A stretch of DNA of 40,573 bases from an uncultured Thalassospira sp. (GTDB lineage: Bacteria; Pseudomonadota; Alphaproteobacteria; Rhodospirillales_A; Thalassospiraceae): the NCBI GenBank assembly GCA_946885765.1, contig CAMPHD010000001.1, forward strand, positions 1-40,573, written 5' to 3'. Shown piece by piece: positions 16,703 through 25,580 of this stretch. Position 1 is the first letter of the stretch; each line of letters starts with the position of its first letter. The position numbers and the translations under genes were made by a program. A model generated the notes under the pieces. That model did no database searches and had not been told where the DNA came from. It saw only the letters and a list, made by a program, of their open reading frames with translations.

Positions 16703-18559
16703 CTACAAAGTTCCGTAATCGTCGACATCAAAGGCCACGTTGCCTTCAACCAGATCACTGATCTCGATCCCGTCGATCTGAACGCCATAGCTGTAATGTC
16801 GACCGCCACTGAAATCGACATAAACACCCGTGTCGTTCTGTTCGGCGTGATTTATGAAATCGTCAAAATCGTCGATGCCGCTTTTTTCCTGGAATGTTTT
16901 GCCAAGCAGAAAGCGATCGCCGTTTTCGCCCGCTTCAAAATCGGTAATACGATCACGTTCTGCCCCACCTTCGAACGTAGCCCAGACGAAACTGTCCGAC
17001 GATTGGCCGCCCGTCAGAAGATCATTGCCATCCCCGCCAAACAACAGGTCTTCGCCATGCTCTCCCCTCAGGACATCATGACCGTCCTGCCCCAACATCC
17101 GGTCATCATCCCGGCCACCTTCCAGAAGGTCACGTCCTGCGCCGCCCGATAGCAGATCCTCCCATTGCCCACCCCGCAAGATGTCCTGGCCATCACCACC
17201 ATGCATCGCGTCGTCACCAAGACCACCTTCCATAAGGTCGTCCCCTGCACCGCCATAAAGAAAGTCATCCGCATTATTGCCTTTGACAATATCATCACCG
17301 TCATCGCCATAGGCGTGGGTCCCGTCCGGCGGAAAAAGATCATCCCCGTAATATGTGTAACCGGCGAGAACTGTGTCATTCCCCTCTCCGCCATACAGAC
17401 GGTCGCCACCTTCATTGCCCAGAATGGTGTCATCACCAGCATCACCGTAAAGGTAATCACGATCAGGTTGGCCATATTCCGTGCCAGAAACGGTATCGTT
17501 GCCGTCACCACCATAGGCAGTCGCACCGGTTAGCGTGTCATCACCGCCATTGCCATAGATGGTGTCATTTCCGAAATAGCCATCAATATTGTTGTCCTGA
17601 TCGTCACCGATCAAAAGATCGCTATGGCTGGTTCCGAAAATACCCTCGACATCAATCAGGACATCCCCATCAGCATCGCCGCCTTCGGCAATGCCCGCGC
17701 CAAGATCAATGTGCACAGCCTCAGCCGAAGTCTGATAGCTAACAGTATCCTGCCCACTGCCGCCATCAAGGAAATCAGCACCGCTGCCGCCTGTCAGAAA
17801 ATCATCACCGGCACGTCCCATCAGGGTATCGTTACCGCTATCCCCGGACATTGCATTATCACCGCCTCGGCCGATCATCATATCGTCACCACCGGCACCA
17901 AACAGGGTTCCGCCGCGTTCCTCACCGCCAATCAGCAGATCATCATGATTTGATCCGCGTATGTTCAGATCGCGAAGCTCGCTGTCATCGGCAAAGGAAA
18001 TCTCATCCCCCTCGGCATCCCCGCCATAACCGGTCATGCTGTCCTGATCGAAATAAATGGCTTCGGGCGAACTACCATACGCAACAGTCGGCGCATAGCG
18101 GGAATAGGAAGTGGGAAATATATCGCGGAAATCAAAGTTGATGGTATCGGCACCGCCGCCACCTTCGACCGCACTTATTTCTCCTTCAAAATAGTCGTCT
18201 CCGTCAGTACCAATCACGCCCAGCTTCTGGGAAACATGGTCGCCATACTCCCCAACAATCAGCTGATCGCCATCCGCGTCACCACCACTAACGTCAAGCT
18301 GCGCGACCTGTTCGCCTGATGGGGCATCTTCATTATTGTAAAACTTGAATGTCAGGGGCTCCTCAGAAGTCGCATAGGACAGCACGTAATCGTCAGATAG
18401 CCCGCTAACGAAAAAGCTGTCGGCCCCGGCCCCACCAATCACCGTATCCGATTGGCTGAAATGGATATCGTCATCACCATCCAGACCATAGATAATGTCG
18501 CGACCTTGAGAGCTGTGGTTCAACACATCGTCTTCATTGGTACCGATGATCCGTGCCAT
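16703..18559 (-). CDS. RTX calcium-binding repeat protein, probable type I secretion substrate
   Basis: The 618-residue acidic protein is built largely of RTX nonapeptides (GGxGxDxLx). Clusters lie at about 20-30, 205-275, 308-400 and 415-520, with examples such as GGSGADFLDGGSGQD and GGDGNDLLTGG. The last 100 residues (from FVWATFEGGAERDRITDFEAG) have the DRITDF-x-x-GD-x-F-x-L pattern typical of the segment before the type I secretion signal; the C-terminus DVDDYGTL is acidic and uncleaved. RTX repeats fold as Ca2+-bound parallel beta rolls outside the cell. I see no protease, lipase or adhesin domain, so the function is unknown. No type I exporter genes are nearby. ATG 18559 is chosen because AGGAGG lies 7 bases upstream; a start at 18595 would add 12 residues. 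Confidence 0.92.
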   Translation of the reverse strand: MARIIGTNEDDVLNHSSQGRDIIYGLDGDDDIHFSQSDTVIGGAGADSFFVSGLSDDYVLSYATSEEPLTFKFYNNEDAPSGEQVAQLDVSGGDADGDQLIVGEYGDHVSQKLGVIGTDGDDYFEGEISAVEGGGGADTINFDFRDIFPTSYSRYAPTVAYGSSPEAIYFDQDSMTGYGGDAEGDEISFADDSELRDLNIRGSNHDDLLIGGEERGGTLFGAGGDDMMIGRGGDNAMSGDSGNDTLMGRAGDDFLTGGSGADFLDGGSGQDTVSYQTSAEAVHIDLGAGIAEGGDADGDVLIDVEGIFGTSHSDLLIGDDQDNNIDGYFGNDTIYGNGGDDTLTGATAYGGDGNDTVSGTEYGQPDRDYLYGDAGDDTILGNEGGDRLYGGEGNDTVLAGYTYYGDDLFPPDGTHAYGDDGDDIVKGNNADDFLYGGAGDDLMEGGLGDDAMHGGDGQDILRGGQWEDLLSGGAGRDLLEGGRDDDRMLGQDGHDVLRGEHGEDLLFGGDGNDLLTGGQSSDSFVWATFEGGAERDRITDFEAGENGDRFLLGKTFQEKSGIDDFDDFINHAEQNDTGVYVDFSGGRHYSYGVQIDGIEISDLVEGNVAFDVDDYGTL

Positions 18560-18711
18560 GGAAGGCCTCCTGCCGTTAGATATGAAACAGCACAACGGTA
18601 CGCCCTAAAGGCGATCTTAAAAAGAAAAATAAAACCTTAAATATAGTTCTATTTTCAACCGGAAATGCGGGTTTTCTGCGAAAAACAACACACTACCGGA
18701 TCGCGGCAGCC

Positions 18712-19872
18712 TTAAACCGCAACCCGGTTACGCCCCGCCTGTTTTGCGGCATAAAGCTTTTCGTCCGCCTGTTTCAGCACTGCCCAGGGATCGTCGATAT
18801 CCTCGTCACGTTCGGAAAGACCGACCGAGATGGTAACGGAAACCATCTTGTTTTTGTCGGGCGGAGTAATTTTGGTTGCTGCAATCCGCTTGCGAAGGGC
18901 TTCAAGCGGTTCGTGGGCTTTTTCCGCACTGCGTCCGGCAAAGACAACAGTGAATTCTTCGCCGCCATAGCGAAATGCCTTGCCCCCGCCGCCAACGCGT
19001 GCCAGTTCGCGTGAAACCTTGCGCAACACGATATCGCCGACATCATGGCCATAGGTATCGTTGAATTTCTTGAAATGATCGACGTCGAGCATCGCAATCG
19101 CATACTGGTTGCCAAGTTCGGCCAAGGCATGGCCCAATGCCCGACGACCGGGCAAACCGGTCAGATCATCGACAAACGCCATCCGCCACGCTTCCTGCGC
19201 CAACCCGGCCAGAACCACACCGGTCGCCGCCAGATACCCGTACTTGATAAAACCCGGCCCCATCACGGTCGCCACCGCAATGGCAATGATCGCGGCGGCA
19301 AAACTGGTTTCAAGCGGCCGATGCAGTGCAAGCAGAATACCGACCGAAACAACCGCCAGAACCAGGGCAGGCTGCGGCATATCGGCCATGAAACTGCCAG
19401 TATCGATCAGCCTATAATTCAGCACCTGATAAAGGGCCGCCCCGACATCGGCCTTGCCGGCCAGCATCAGCATGACAAAAAGCTGCAACCCCAGAACCAG
19501 CATCCGGGCAATGCCGCGCGGATTAAGAACCCCGCGTTCCTTGGTAAAACCAAGCACCAGCAGATTGACCGGGATCAGGTAAAGCGTCGCAATGCGCATG
19601 AAGGCAAGGCCATCGGCGGAAAAACCACCACCATTGCCCACAAGCAGCCAGTAGCAGACCAAAAGCAGGATCATGACGAAAACCGCACGCCCGCGGTTAA
19701 ACCACCACCCGATTGCACCGCCCAGCACCGCAAGGATGAATGGTCCGTATCGCACAAGCCCTGCCAGCTCAGCCGGAACCAGTCCGGGCGACAGCGCAAG
19801 CACAAGACAGGCCCCCAATATCAGAAAGGGTGCCAGCCCGGTCGAGACGAGAATGGAATAAGCGCGACGCAT
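18712..19872 (-). CDS. Membrane-anchored diguanylate cyclase (GGDEF)
   Basis: From ATG 19872 the product is 386 residues. About six hydrophobic segments occupy residues 5-215, with no recognisable named sensor domain. The GGDEF domain (about 225-386) has DDLTGLPGRRAL, LDVDHFKKFNDTYGHD, the intact signature FRYGGEEF and the C-terminal LKQADEKLYAAKQAGRN. The segment five residues upstream of GGEEF is Gly-rich (VGGGGKAF) and has no RxxD inhibition site, unlike the cyclase at 10726. It should be active. The start is uncertain: no strong ribosome-binding site precedes 19872, and the frame stays open to 20085, with a possible GTG start preceded by AAGGA about 26 codons upstream of 19872. Confidence 0.88.
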   Translation of the reverse strand: MRRAYSILVSTGLAPFLILGACLVLALSPGLVPAELAGLVRYGPFILAVLGGAIGWWFNRGRAVFVMILLLVCYWLLVGNGGGFSADGLAFMRIATLYLIPVNLLVLGFTKERGVLNPRGIARMLVLGLQLFVMLMLAGKADVGAALYQVLNYRLIDTGSFMADMPQPALVLAVVSVGILLALHRPLETSFAAAIIAIAVATVMGPGFIKYGYLAATGVVLAGLAQEAWRMAFVDDLTGLPGRRALGHALAELGNQYAIAMLDVDHFKKFNDTYGHDVGDIVLRKVSRELARVGGGGKAFRYGGEEFTVVFAGRSAEKAHEPLEALRKRIAATKITPPDKNKMVSVTISVGLSERDEDIDDPWAVLKQADEKLYAAKQAGRNRVAV

Positions 19873-20277
19873 GGGCCGTTTGGTTCTGCCTGAAATTCCC
19901 CCAAGGATACGGTATCGGGCAGGCCCGATCCGCAATATCGCCGGTAATCTAACCACTGCATCCTTAAGGGGCCATTGCTTTATGCCGTGTTTCTGCGTTT
20001 TTTCTAATTCAGTCGCAAAGATCCTTTTCCGGGTTACCTTCCGATGAGCATCAGACAATGGTCGTGTGCGCAAAATGGCTTGCATCTGTTAGCATGCGCA
20101 CCATAAATTGGATCAAATTCGTTCTATCTCACTGCGGCGCACAATGATCGCAGATGCAGAATTCTGTCACGGCGGCCACGGTACGATCCCGAAAACGGGA
20201 CAAAAGCATTTAACGCCGGAAGCTTGGCCCAAACAGGCCGATCCTTCCAGAATGACAGGCTTTGGAGAGACGTTACC

Positions 20278-21264
20278 ATGAGCTTCACCACACCAACCCC
20301 GGCACCGGCACGTCTGAACCGGTCCGAACTGGCCGTTCCGGGCAGCCGCATCGAATTGTTTGAAAAGGCCGCCAGATCAAAGGCCGATGCCATCTTCCTC
20401 GATCTTGAGGACGCCGTCGCACCAAGCGACAAGGAACAGGCGCGCAAAAACATCATTGCCGCGATCAACGATATCGACTGGGGCGACAAGGTGCTTTCGG
20501 TCCGCATCAACGGCCTTGATACACATCATATGTATCGTGATGTCGTCGATGTGCTCGAACAGGCTGGTGACCGGCTTGACCTGATCATGATCCCCAAGGT
20601 CGGCACGGCTGCCGATGTCTATGCGCTTGATATGATGGCAACCCAGATCGAGGCCGCCAAAGGCCGCAAAAAACGCATCGGGTTTGAACTGATCATTGAA
20701 ACCGCGCTTGGCATGCAGAATATCCACGAAATTGCAGGTGCGTCGAAACGCAATGAAAGCCTGCATTTCGGGGTTGCCGATTACGCCGCCTCGACCAAGG
20801 CTATGACCACCGGGATCGGTGGCCCGAACCCGCATTATGGTGTACTGACCGACAGGGACGGCGATAATCCGCGCGATTATCACTGGGGCGATATGTGGCA
20901 TTACGCCATTGCCCGCATGGTGGTCGCCGCACGCGCCAATGGTCTGCGCCCGATTGATGGCCCGTTTGGCGACTTTTCCGATCCGGATGGCTACCGTGCA
21001 CAGGCCGCGCGCGCCATGGTGCTGGGCTGCGAAGGCAAATGGGCCATTCACCCCAGCCAGATCACCCTTGCCAATGATGTCTATTCCCCGTCCGAGGCCG
21101 AAGTCACCAAAGCCAAACGCATCCTTGAAGCCATGACCAAGGCACAGGCCGAAGGTGCCGGTGCCGTCGCACTCGACGGCCGATTGATCGATATCGCATC
21201 CATCAAACAGGCCGAGGTCATGGTCCGCCAGGCCGAAGCCATTGCCGCCCGCGACGCGGGATAA
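20278..21264 (+). CDS. mcl1: L-malyl-CoA/beta-methylmalyl-CoA lyase
   Basis: The 328-residue protein is a HpcH/HpaI-family CoA-ester lyase most like Mcl1 of Rhodobacter. That enzyme reversibly cleaves L-malyl-CoA to acetyl-CoA and glyoxylate and beta-methylmalyl-CoA to propionyl-CoA and glyoxylate, as in the ethylmalonyl-CoA pathway. Family markers are LNRSELAVPGSR, the metal-binding LDLEDAVAPSDKEQAR (about 41-56), VRINGLDT, IMIPKVGTAADVY, FELIIETALGMQNI, the stretch GPFGDFSDPDGYRAQA, and GKWAIHPSQI. ATG 20278 is preferred: GGAGAG lies 9 bases upstream and family similarity starts here. It stands alone, followed by a terminator. Citrate lyase beta subunit is a less likely assignment given the GPFGDFSD loop and the closing SIKQAEVMVRQAE. 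Confidence 0.88.
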   Translation: MSFTTPTPAPARLNRSELAVPGSRIELFEKAARSKADAIFLDLEDAVAPSDKEQARKNIIAAINDIDWGDKVLSVRINGLDTHHMYRDVVDVLEQAGDRLDLIMIPKVGTAADVYALDMMATQIEAAKGRKKRIGFELIIETALGMQNIHEIAGASKRNESLHFGVADYAASTKAMTTGIGGPNPHYGVLTDRDGDNPRDYHWGDMWHYAIARMVVAARANGLRPIDGPFGDFSDPDGYRAQAARAMVLGCEGKWAIHPSQITLANDVYSPSEAEVTKAKRILEAMTKAQAEGAGAVALDGRLIDIASIKQAEVMVRQAEAIAARDAG

Positions 21265-21287
21265 ATCATCACATTCTGCCAAATAAA

Positions 21288-21311
21288 AAGGGGTGCCATT
21301 GGGCACCCCTT
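21288..21311. terminator. Bidirectional terminator between mcl1 and the oxidoreductase
   Basis: AAGGGGTGCC (21288-21297) and GGCACCCCTT (21302-21311) form a perfect 10-bp stem with a 4-base loop, flanked by an A run on the left and TTTTT at 21314-21318 on the right. Confidence 0.9.
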
Positions 21312-21335
21312 GGTTTTTATGACAACCGCGACAGA

Positions 21336-22358
21336 TTAATCCGCAATGCCGTCAAAGGTGATTTTGCCAATGGCCTTGCCGGATTCCAGCAGCGCATGCG
21401 CCTTGCGCAGGCTTTCGGGCGTTAAGGCCCCCAAACTTTCATTTGCAGTATTTTTAAGGGTTCCGGCATCGATCAGATCGGCAACGATCGACAGCAATTT
21501 GTGCTGCTCGATCATGTCCGGGGTCTGGAACATCGAACGGGTAAACATGAACTCGTAGGAAAAGCTGGCCGATTTTGCCTTCAGCAGATCGACATTATGG
21601 TTTTCCTTGGCTTCGGTGATCGTCGCGATCCGGCCTTGCGGGGTGATGATTTCGGCCATGACATCGAAATACTGATCGGTTTCGGACGTACACAGAATGT
21701 AATCGACATGGGCAACGCCGATTGCCTTCAACTCGTCATTCAACGGGTTGCGATGATTGATCACCTGATCCGCACCAAGATTTTTGACCCAGTCGATGGT
21801 TTCCGGGCGCGACGCGGTCGCAATGACGCTCAATCCTGCCAGTTTGCCAAGCTGGATCGCGATCGAGCCAACCCCGCCTGCACCGCCAATCACCAGCAGC
21901 GTCTTCCCCGCATTGGCATCCTTGGCATTGCGATCAATCATCATACGGTCAAACAGGGCTTCCCATGCCGTAATCGTGGTCAATGGCAATGCCGCCGCAT
22001 CAGCAAAGCCAAGTGACTTCGGCTTTGGTGCAACGATGCGTTCATCGACAAGCTGGTACTGCGCATTACTGCCAGACCGGGTCACATCCCCGGCATACCA
22101 GACCTCGTCACCCGGACGAAACAGGGTGACATCCTCGCCAACGGCCTCAACGACACCGGCCGCGTCCCAGCCAAGGATTTTGAAATTGCCGTCGTCCGCC
22201 TTGCCACGACGCACCTTGAAATCGACCGGGTTGACGGCAACACCTTTGACCCGAACCAGAATATCCCGGCCTTCTGCCTTTGGAACTTCCATATCAATTT
22301 CACTAAACAACCCGTCCGTCTCGACGGGGGCGGCTTTATAAAGTCCGATAGCTTTCAT
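21336..22358 (-). CDS. Zinc-type alcohol dehydrogenase family protein (NADPH:quinone reductase-like)
   Basis: The 340-residue protein belongs to the medium-chain dehydrogenase/reductase superfamily, in the group of NADPH-dependent quinone and enone reductases. The GroES-like domain is at about 30-125 (LVRVKGVAVNPVDFKVR, ILGWDAAGVVEAVG). The nucleotide-binding fold follows, with LLVIGGAGGVGSIAIQLGK as the Rossmann loop. The structural zinc-binding Cys cluster is absent, as in quinone reductases. ATG 22358 has AGGA eight bases upstream; the longer frame to 22517 would overlap the regulatory region. It is divergent from an HxlR regulator, which in such pairs commonly represses the reductase and responds to electrophiles. 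Confidence 0.92.
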   Translation of the reverse strand: MKAIGLYKAAPVETDGLFSEIDMEVPKAEGRDILVRVKGVAVNPVDFKVRRGKADDGNFKILGWDAAGVVEAVGEDVTLFRPGDEVWYAGDVTRSGSNAQYQLVDERIVAPKPKSLGFADAAALPLTTITAWEALFDRMMIDRNAKDANAGKTLLVIGGAGGVGSIAIQLGKLAGLSVIATASRPETIDWVKNLGADQVINHRNPLNDELKAIGVAHVDYILCTSETDQYFDVMAEIITPQGRIATITEAKENHNVDLLKAKSASFSYEFMFTRSMFQTPDMIEQHKLLSIVADLIDAGTLKNTANESLGALTPESLRKAHALLESGKAIGKITFDGIAD

Positions 22359-22445
22359 TGTCGGCATCCTTTGTAAAAAGGTTTGATTTGCGAATGCCCA
22401 AGACCTAGCGCATAATATCGATAAACGTAAGTACGCACAATTTAA

Positions 22446-22475
22446 GCCAATAGTGTCAATTTGTATACTATTGGC
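22446..22475. promoter_or_regulatory. Perfect 9-bp inverted repeat, candidate HxlR operator
   Basis: GCCAATAGT (22446-22454) and ACTATTGGC (22467-22475) are exact reverse complements with a 12-base spacer. They lie between the divergent oxidoreductase and HxlR genes, about 30 bases before the regulator start. This is the position expected for an autoregulatory operator. Confidence 0.65.
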
Positions 22476-22504
22476 GTTTTCTGCGGATTTTAAGGAACAG
22501 ATAA

Positions 22505-22870
22505 ATGGCAACGACATTCAATTGCCCACCGAATCGCAGCCCCGGCTGCCCGGTCGAAGGCGCGCTTGATGTGATTGGTGGCAAGTGGAAGGGTGTCGTG
22601 TTGTTTCACCTGCTGGACGGCACCAAGCGGTTCAATGAATTGCACCGTCTGATGCCCGGTGTCACGCAGCGCATGCTGACCCGCCAACTGCGCGAGCTGG
22701 AGGCTGATGGCCTGATCCATCGCGAAGTCTATGCCGAAGTCCCACCGCGCGTGGAATACAGCATGACCGCCAAGGGCGAAACGCTTCGCCCTATCATCCT
22801 TGCGCTAAAGGATTGGGGGGAAAGCCACGTCCCCTATTTTGCCATCAAACCCGAAACCGACGTTGCGTAA
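22505..22870 (+). CDS. HxlR-family winged-helix transcriptional regulator
   Basis: The 121-residue protein is a typical HxlR/YodB-type regulator. The N-terminal CPVEGALDVIGGKWKGVVLFHLL with Cys15, the recognition region RFNELHRLMPGVTQRMLTRQLRELEADGLIHR and the wing VPPRVEYSMTAKG are all standard. Members of this family often sense electrophiles or formaldehyde through the conserved N-terminal Cys. Here two Cys are present (C7 and C15). AAGGA precedes ATG 22505. The gene is divergent from the oxidoreductase, its likely target, across a perfect inverted repeat. Confidence 0.94.
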   Translation: MATTFNCPPNRSPGCPVEGALDVIGGKWKGVVLFHLLDGTKRFNELHRLMPGVTQRMLTRQLRELEADGLIHREVYAEVPPRVEYSMTAKGETLRPIILALKDWGESHVPYFAIKPETDVA

Positions 22871-22882
22871 ATCCCGCTTCGA

Positions 22883-23386
22883 TCAGGCCGTTTTCACCAA
22901 CTGTAAGGGCCGCGCCATTTTCCAGTATGTGGTGCGGTCGTATCCGTCATGAACGCCTTCGCCGGAGATTTCAAACCCGCGCGATTTGAAAAAGGCAATA
23001 TTGCCGGTCAGTTCGACCCGAACATGAAGCCGCATGCTTTCCTTGCCCGCGCTTTCGGCATGGGTGCATGCCGCCTCGACCAGTGCCTTGCCGATGCCGC
23101 CGCCCTGAATGGATGGATCGACCGACAATTTATAAAGATAGGCGTCCTTTCCGACATCCTCGACCCAGACCTGCCCAAGAACACGACCAACTGAATCATG
23201 CGCCAGAAACAGCCTGTCACGGGCAAAACGCCACTGCAGTTCGGTAATATTGACCGATTGCGCCGAACTGGGCGGATCAACGATATCGTCCTGAAAGGCA
23301 AAGGCCGCCAGCAGGATTTCGACAAGCCGGTCGAACGGGACAAGGGCGGGATCGCAGGGCGATGTGATCTCGATACTGGATGTCAT
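22883..23386 (-). CDS. GNAT-family N-acetyltransferase
   Basis: The 167-residue protein has the GNAT fold. The acetyl-CoA-binding motif A is visible as LYKLSVDPSIQGGGIGKALV (the Q-x-x-G-x-G/A pattern is QGGGIG), followed by a helix and the C-terminal NIAFFKSRGFEISGEG. The substrate is not predictable. It ends convergently with the HxlR gene only 12 bases away and is divergent from accA. Confidence 0.92.
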   Translation of the reverse strand: MTSSIEITSPCDPALVPFDRLVEILLAAFAFQDDIVDPPSSAQSVNITELQWRFARDRLFLAHDSVGRVLGQVWVEDVGKDAYLYKLSVDPSIQGGGIGKALVEAACTHAESAGKESMRLHVRVELTGNIAFFKSRGFEISGEGVHDGYDRTTYWKMARPLQLVKTA

Positions 23387-23544
23387 GGATTTCCGTATGC
23401 AAAACTGTCACTGTGCAGGATGAAATATACGATATAACCCGTGGATCGATGGATTTTATATGCGTATCGGACCTCAACCCTTGACGTGACGGGTTGATCA
23501 ACTATGTTCCGCCTCATTGTTTCCCAGCCGGATATGATGCCCTG

Positions 23545-24501
23545 ATGCATAACTTTCTGGATTTTGAAAAGCCGATCGCCGAACTCGAAGGCAAGATCGA
23601 AGAATTGCGCCACCTGACCGGCAATGATGAAGTCAACATCGCCGACGAGGTTGCGCGCCTGCAGGACAAGCTGACCAAGCTGCTGCAAAGCACCTATGGC
23701 AAGCTGACCCCGTGGCAGAAAACACAGGTCGCCCGTCATCCCGACCGGCCGCATTTCACCGACTATGTCGCCCACCTGTTCGAGGGTTTCACCCCGCTTG
23801 CTGGCGACCGCCTGTTTGGCGAAGACGAGGCCATCATTGGTGGTCTGGCGCGCCTGCAAGGGCGCAGCGTGATGGTGATCGGTCATGAAAAGGGTCGCGA
23901 TACTGAATCACGTGTGAAACACAATTTCGGCATGGCCAAGCCCGAAGGCTATCGCAAGTCGATCCGCCTGATGCGTATGGCCGAACGTTTCGGCATTCCG
24001 GTCATCACACTGGTCGATACCGCCGGTGCCTTTCCGGGTGCCGACGCCGAGGCACGTGGCCAATCCGAAGCCATCGCACGTTCAATCGAAGCCTGCCTTG
24101 ATATCAAGGTGCCGCTGATTTCGATCATCATCGGCGAAGGTGGCTCTGGCGGGGCAATTGCACTTGCCGTTGCCAATACCGTCATGATGCTTGAAAATTC
24201 GATCTATTCCGTCATTTCGCCGGAAGGCTGCGCCTCGATCCTGTGGCGTTCGGGTGACGAAGCCAAAACCGCTGCGGATGCGCTGCGCCTAACGGCGCAG
24301 GATCTGCATCAGCTTGGCGTCATTGATGAAATCATCACTGAACCGCTTGGCGGCGCACAGCGTTCACCCGTTGATGCCTGCAAACGCGTTGGCGATGCGA
24401 TCATCAAGGCACTTGAATCGATGGACAATGTCGAAGGTGGCGTTCTCAAGGCGCGTCGTCGTGACAAGTTCCTCGATATGGGCCGTCACGGCCTGAACTG
24501 A
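23545..24501 (+). CDS. accA: Acetyl-CoA carboxylase carboxyltransferase subunit alpha
   Basis: The 318-residue protein is the alpha subunit of the carboxyltransferase that moves CO2 from biotin to acetyl-CoA in fatty-acid synthesis; it partners AccD. Family markers are [19 protein letters not shown] at the start, [11 protein letters not shown], the Rossmann-like [21 protein letters not shown], the oxyanion-hole loop [14 protein letters not shown], and [17 protein letters not shown] 23545 is chosen because family similarity begins with [10 protein letters not shown]; the frame is open to 23494, but upstream residues are unrelated. No strong ribosome-binding site is visible. The gene is monocistronic with a terminator downstream. 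Confidence 0.96.
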   Translation: MHNFLDFEKPIAELEGKIEELRHLTGNDEVNIADEVARLQDKLTKLLQSTYGKLTPWQKTQVARHPDRPHFTDYVAHLFEGFTPLAGDRLFGEDEAIIGGLARLQGRSVMVIGHEKGRDTESRVKHNFGMAKPEGYRKSIRLMRMAERFGIPVITLVDTAGAFPGADAEARGQSEAIARSIEACLDIKVPLISIIIGEGGSGGAIALAVANTVMMLENSIYSVISPEGCASILWRSGDEAKTAADALRLTAQDLHQLGVIDEIITEPLGGAQRSPVDACKRVGDAIIKALESMDNVEGGVLKARRRDKFLDMGRHGLN

Positions 24502-24506
24502 TTTCG

Positions 24507-24554
24507 CAGGGCGCAGTCGTCAGCACGCCTGACCTGCGCCCTGTTTGTGTTTTC
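24507..24554 (+). terminator. Terminator of accA
   Basis: CAGGGCGCAG (24507-24516) and CTGCGCCCTG (24534-24543) are perfect complements with a 17-base loop, followed by a T-rich stretch (24544-24554). Confidence 0.82.
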
Positions 24555-24631
24555 TTTCCGGCGCTGTCCCGCCCGTCGGTGAAAACCCCGGTCGCTGCGC
24601 CTTTTGAACCGGCATTCACCGGGAGGGCCTT

Positions 24632-25447
24632 ATGGAAAAGCTGCGCCGGATTGTCGAATCTTCAAAGTTCCAGAATTTCATCACGGCAGTGATTGCGATC
24701 AATGCTGTCATTCTCGGACTTGAAACTTCCCAAACCGTCATGAATGCCGCTGGATCAATCCTTCATCTGCTTGATCAGATCGCGGTTGCAATTTTCGTCA
24801 TCGAACTTCTGATGAAACTTGCCGTATATCGTCTGGGATTTTTCCGGCGGTCCTGGAATATCTTTGATTTCACGATTGTTGCCATCACCCTGTTACCAAT
24901 GGGGCAGGGCGTATCGGTTCTGCGTGCGCTTCGAATCCTGCGTGCCTTCCGGCTGATCTCGACCGTAGCCTCCATGCGCAAGGTCGTCGAAGCCCTGATG
25001 AAAGCCATCCCCGGTATGGTTTCGGTCCTGACCCTGCTGTCGCTGGTATTTTACGTTTCCGCCGTCATGGCAACCAAGCTGTTCGGGTCGGGTTTCCCCG
25101 ACTGGTTTGGCACAATCGGCGCATCGCTTTATTCCCTGTTCCAGATCATGACGCTGGAAAGCTGGTCAATGGGAATCGTCCGGCCGGTTATGGAAATCTA
25201 TCCACTGGCGTGGATGTTTTTTGTGCCTTTCATCCTGGTTACGACTTTTGCCGTTCTCAACCTGTTCATCGCCATTGTCGTCGATGCGATGGCGACCCAT
25301 GTTGACGTCGAAGAAACGCAGACTCGTAATGAACTCGGCCTTGATCACCATGAAATCCTTGCAGAACTGCGGGAATTGCGCGCCGAAGTCACCCGGCTTG
25401 CCGATGGCAAAAAAGACGTCAATACGGTTCAACACCCCGGTGAATAG
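24632..25447 (+). CDS. Voltage-gated sodium channel (NaChBac/NavAb type)
   Basis: The 271-residue protein is a single-domain six-helix channel that assembles as a tetramer in the inner membrane. S1-S4 occupy about residues 10-125. The S4 helix carries Arg at every third position (R98, R101, R104, R107 in VLRALRILRAFRLIS). The pore loop has the selectivity filter TLESWSM (174-180), the bacterial Nav signature TLESW. S6 is at about 190-222. A C-terminal heptad segment (about 235-257, ILAELRELRAEVTRLADG) is the usual tetramerising coiled coil. ATG 24632 has GGGAGG six bases upstream. It may lead a co-directional group with the next three genes, though the 133-base gap argues for separate transcription. 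Confidence 0.95.
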   Translation: MEKLRRIVESSKFQNFITAVIAINAVILGLETSQTVMNAAGSILHLLDQIAVAIFVIELLMKLAVYRLGFFRRSWNIFDFTIVAITLLPMGQGVSVLRALRILRAFRLISTVASMRKVVEALMKAIPGMVSVLTLLSLVFYVSAVMATKLFGSGFPDWFGTIGASLYSLFQIMTLESWSMGIVRPVMEIYPLAWMFFVPFILVTTFAVLNLFIAIVVDAMATHVDVEETQTRNELGLDHHEILAELRELRAEVTRLADGKKDVNTVQHPGE

Positions 25448-25580
25448 CGCATAATATCTTGCTGAACGACGGGTCAGCCCACCGCTTTTATCGGGAAAAT
25501 TAGCATTTCTCTATCAAAGGGGGTGGTTCTTTGCCCCAAACCTCGTCTAATCTTTCGGCAAAATGTCGGGAGATCGGGGA

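Noticed and set aside
16859..18400. Regular short repeats that could suggest a repeat array or CRISPR
   Set aside because: They are the coding repeats of the RTX nonapeptides, degenerate and without unique spacers of constant length.
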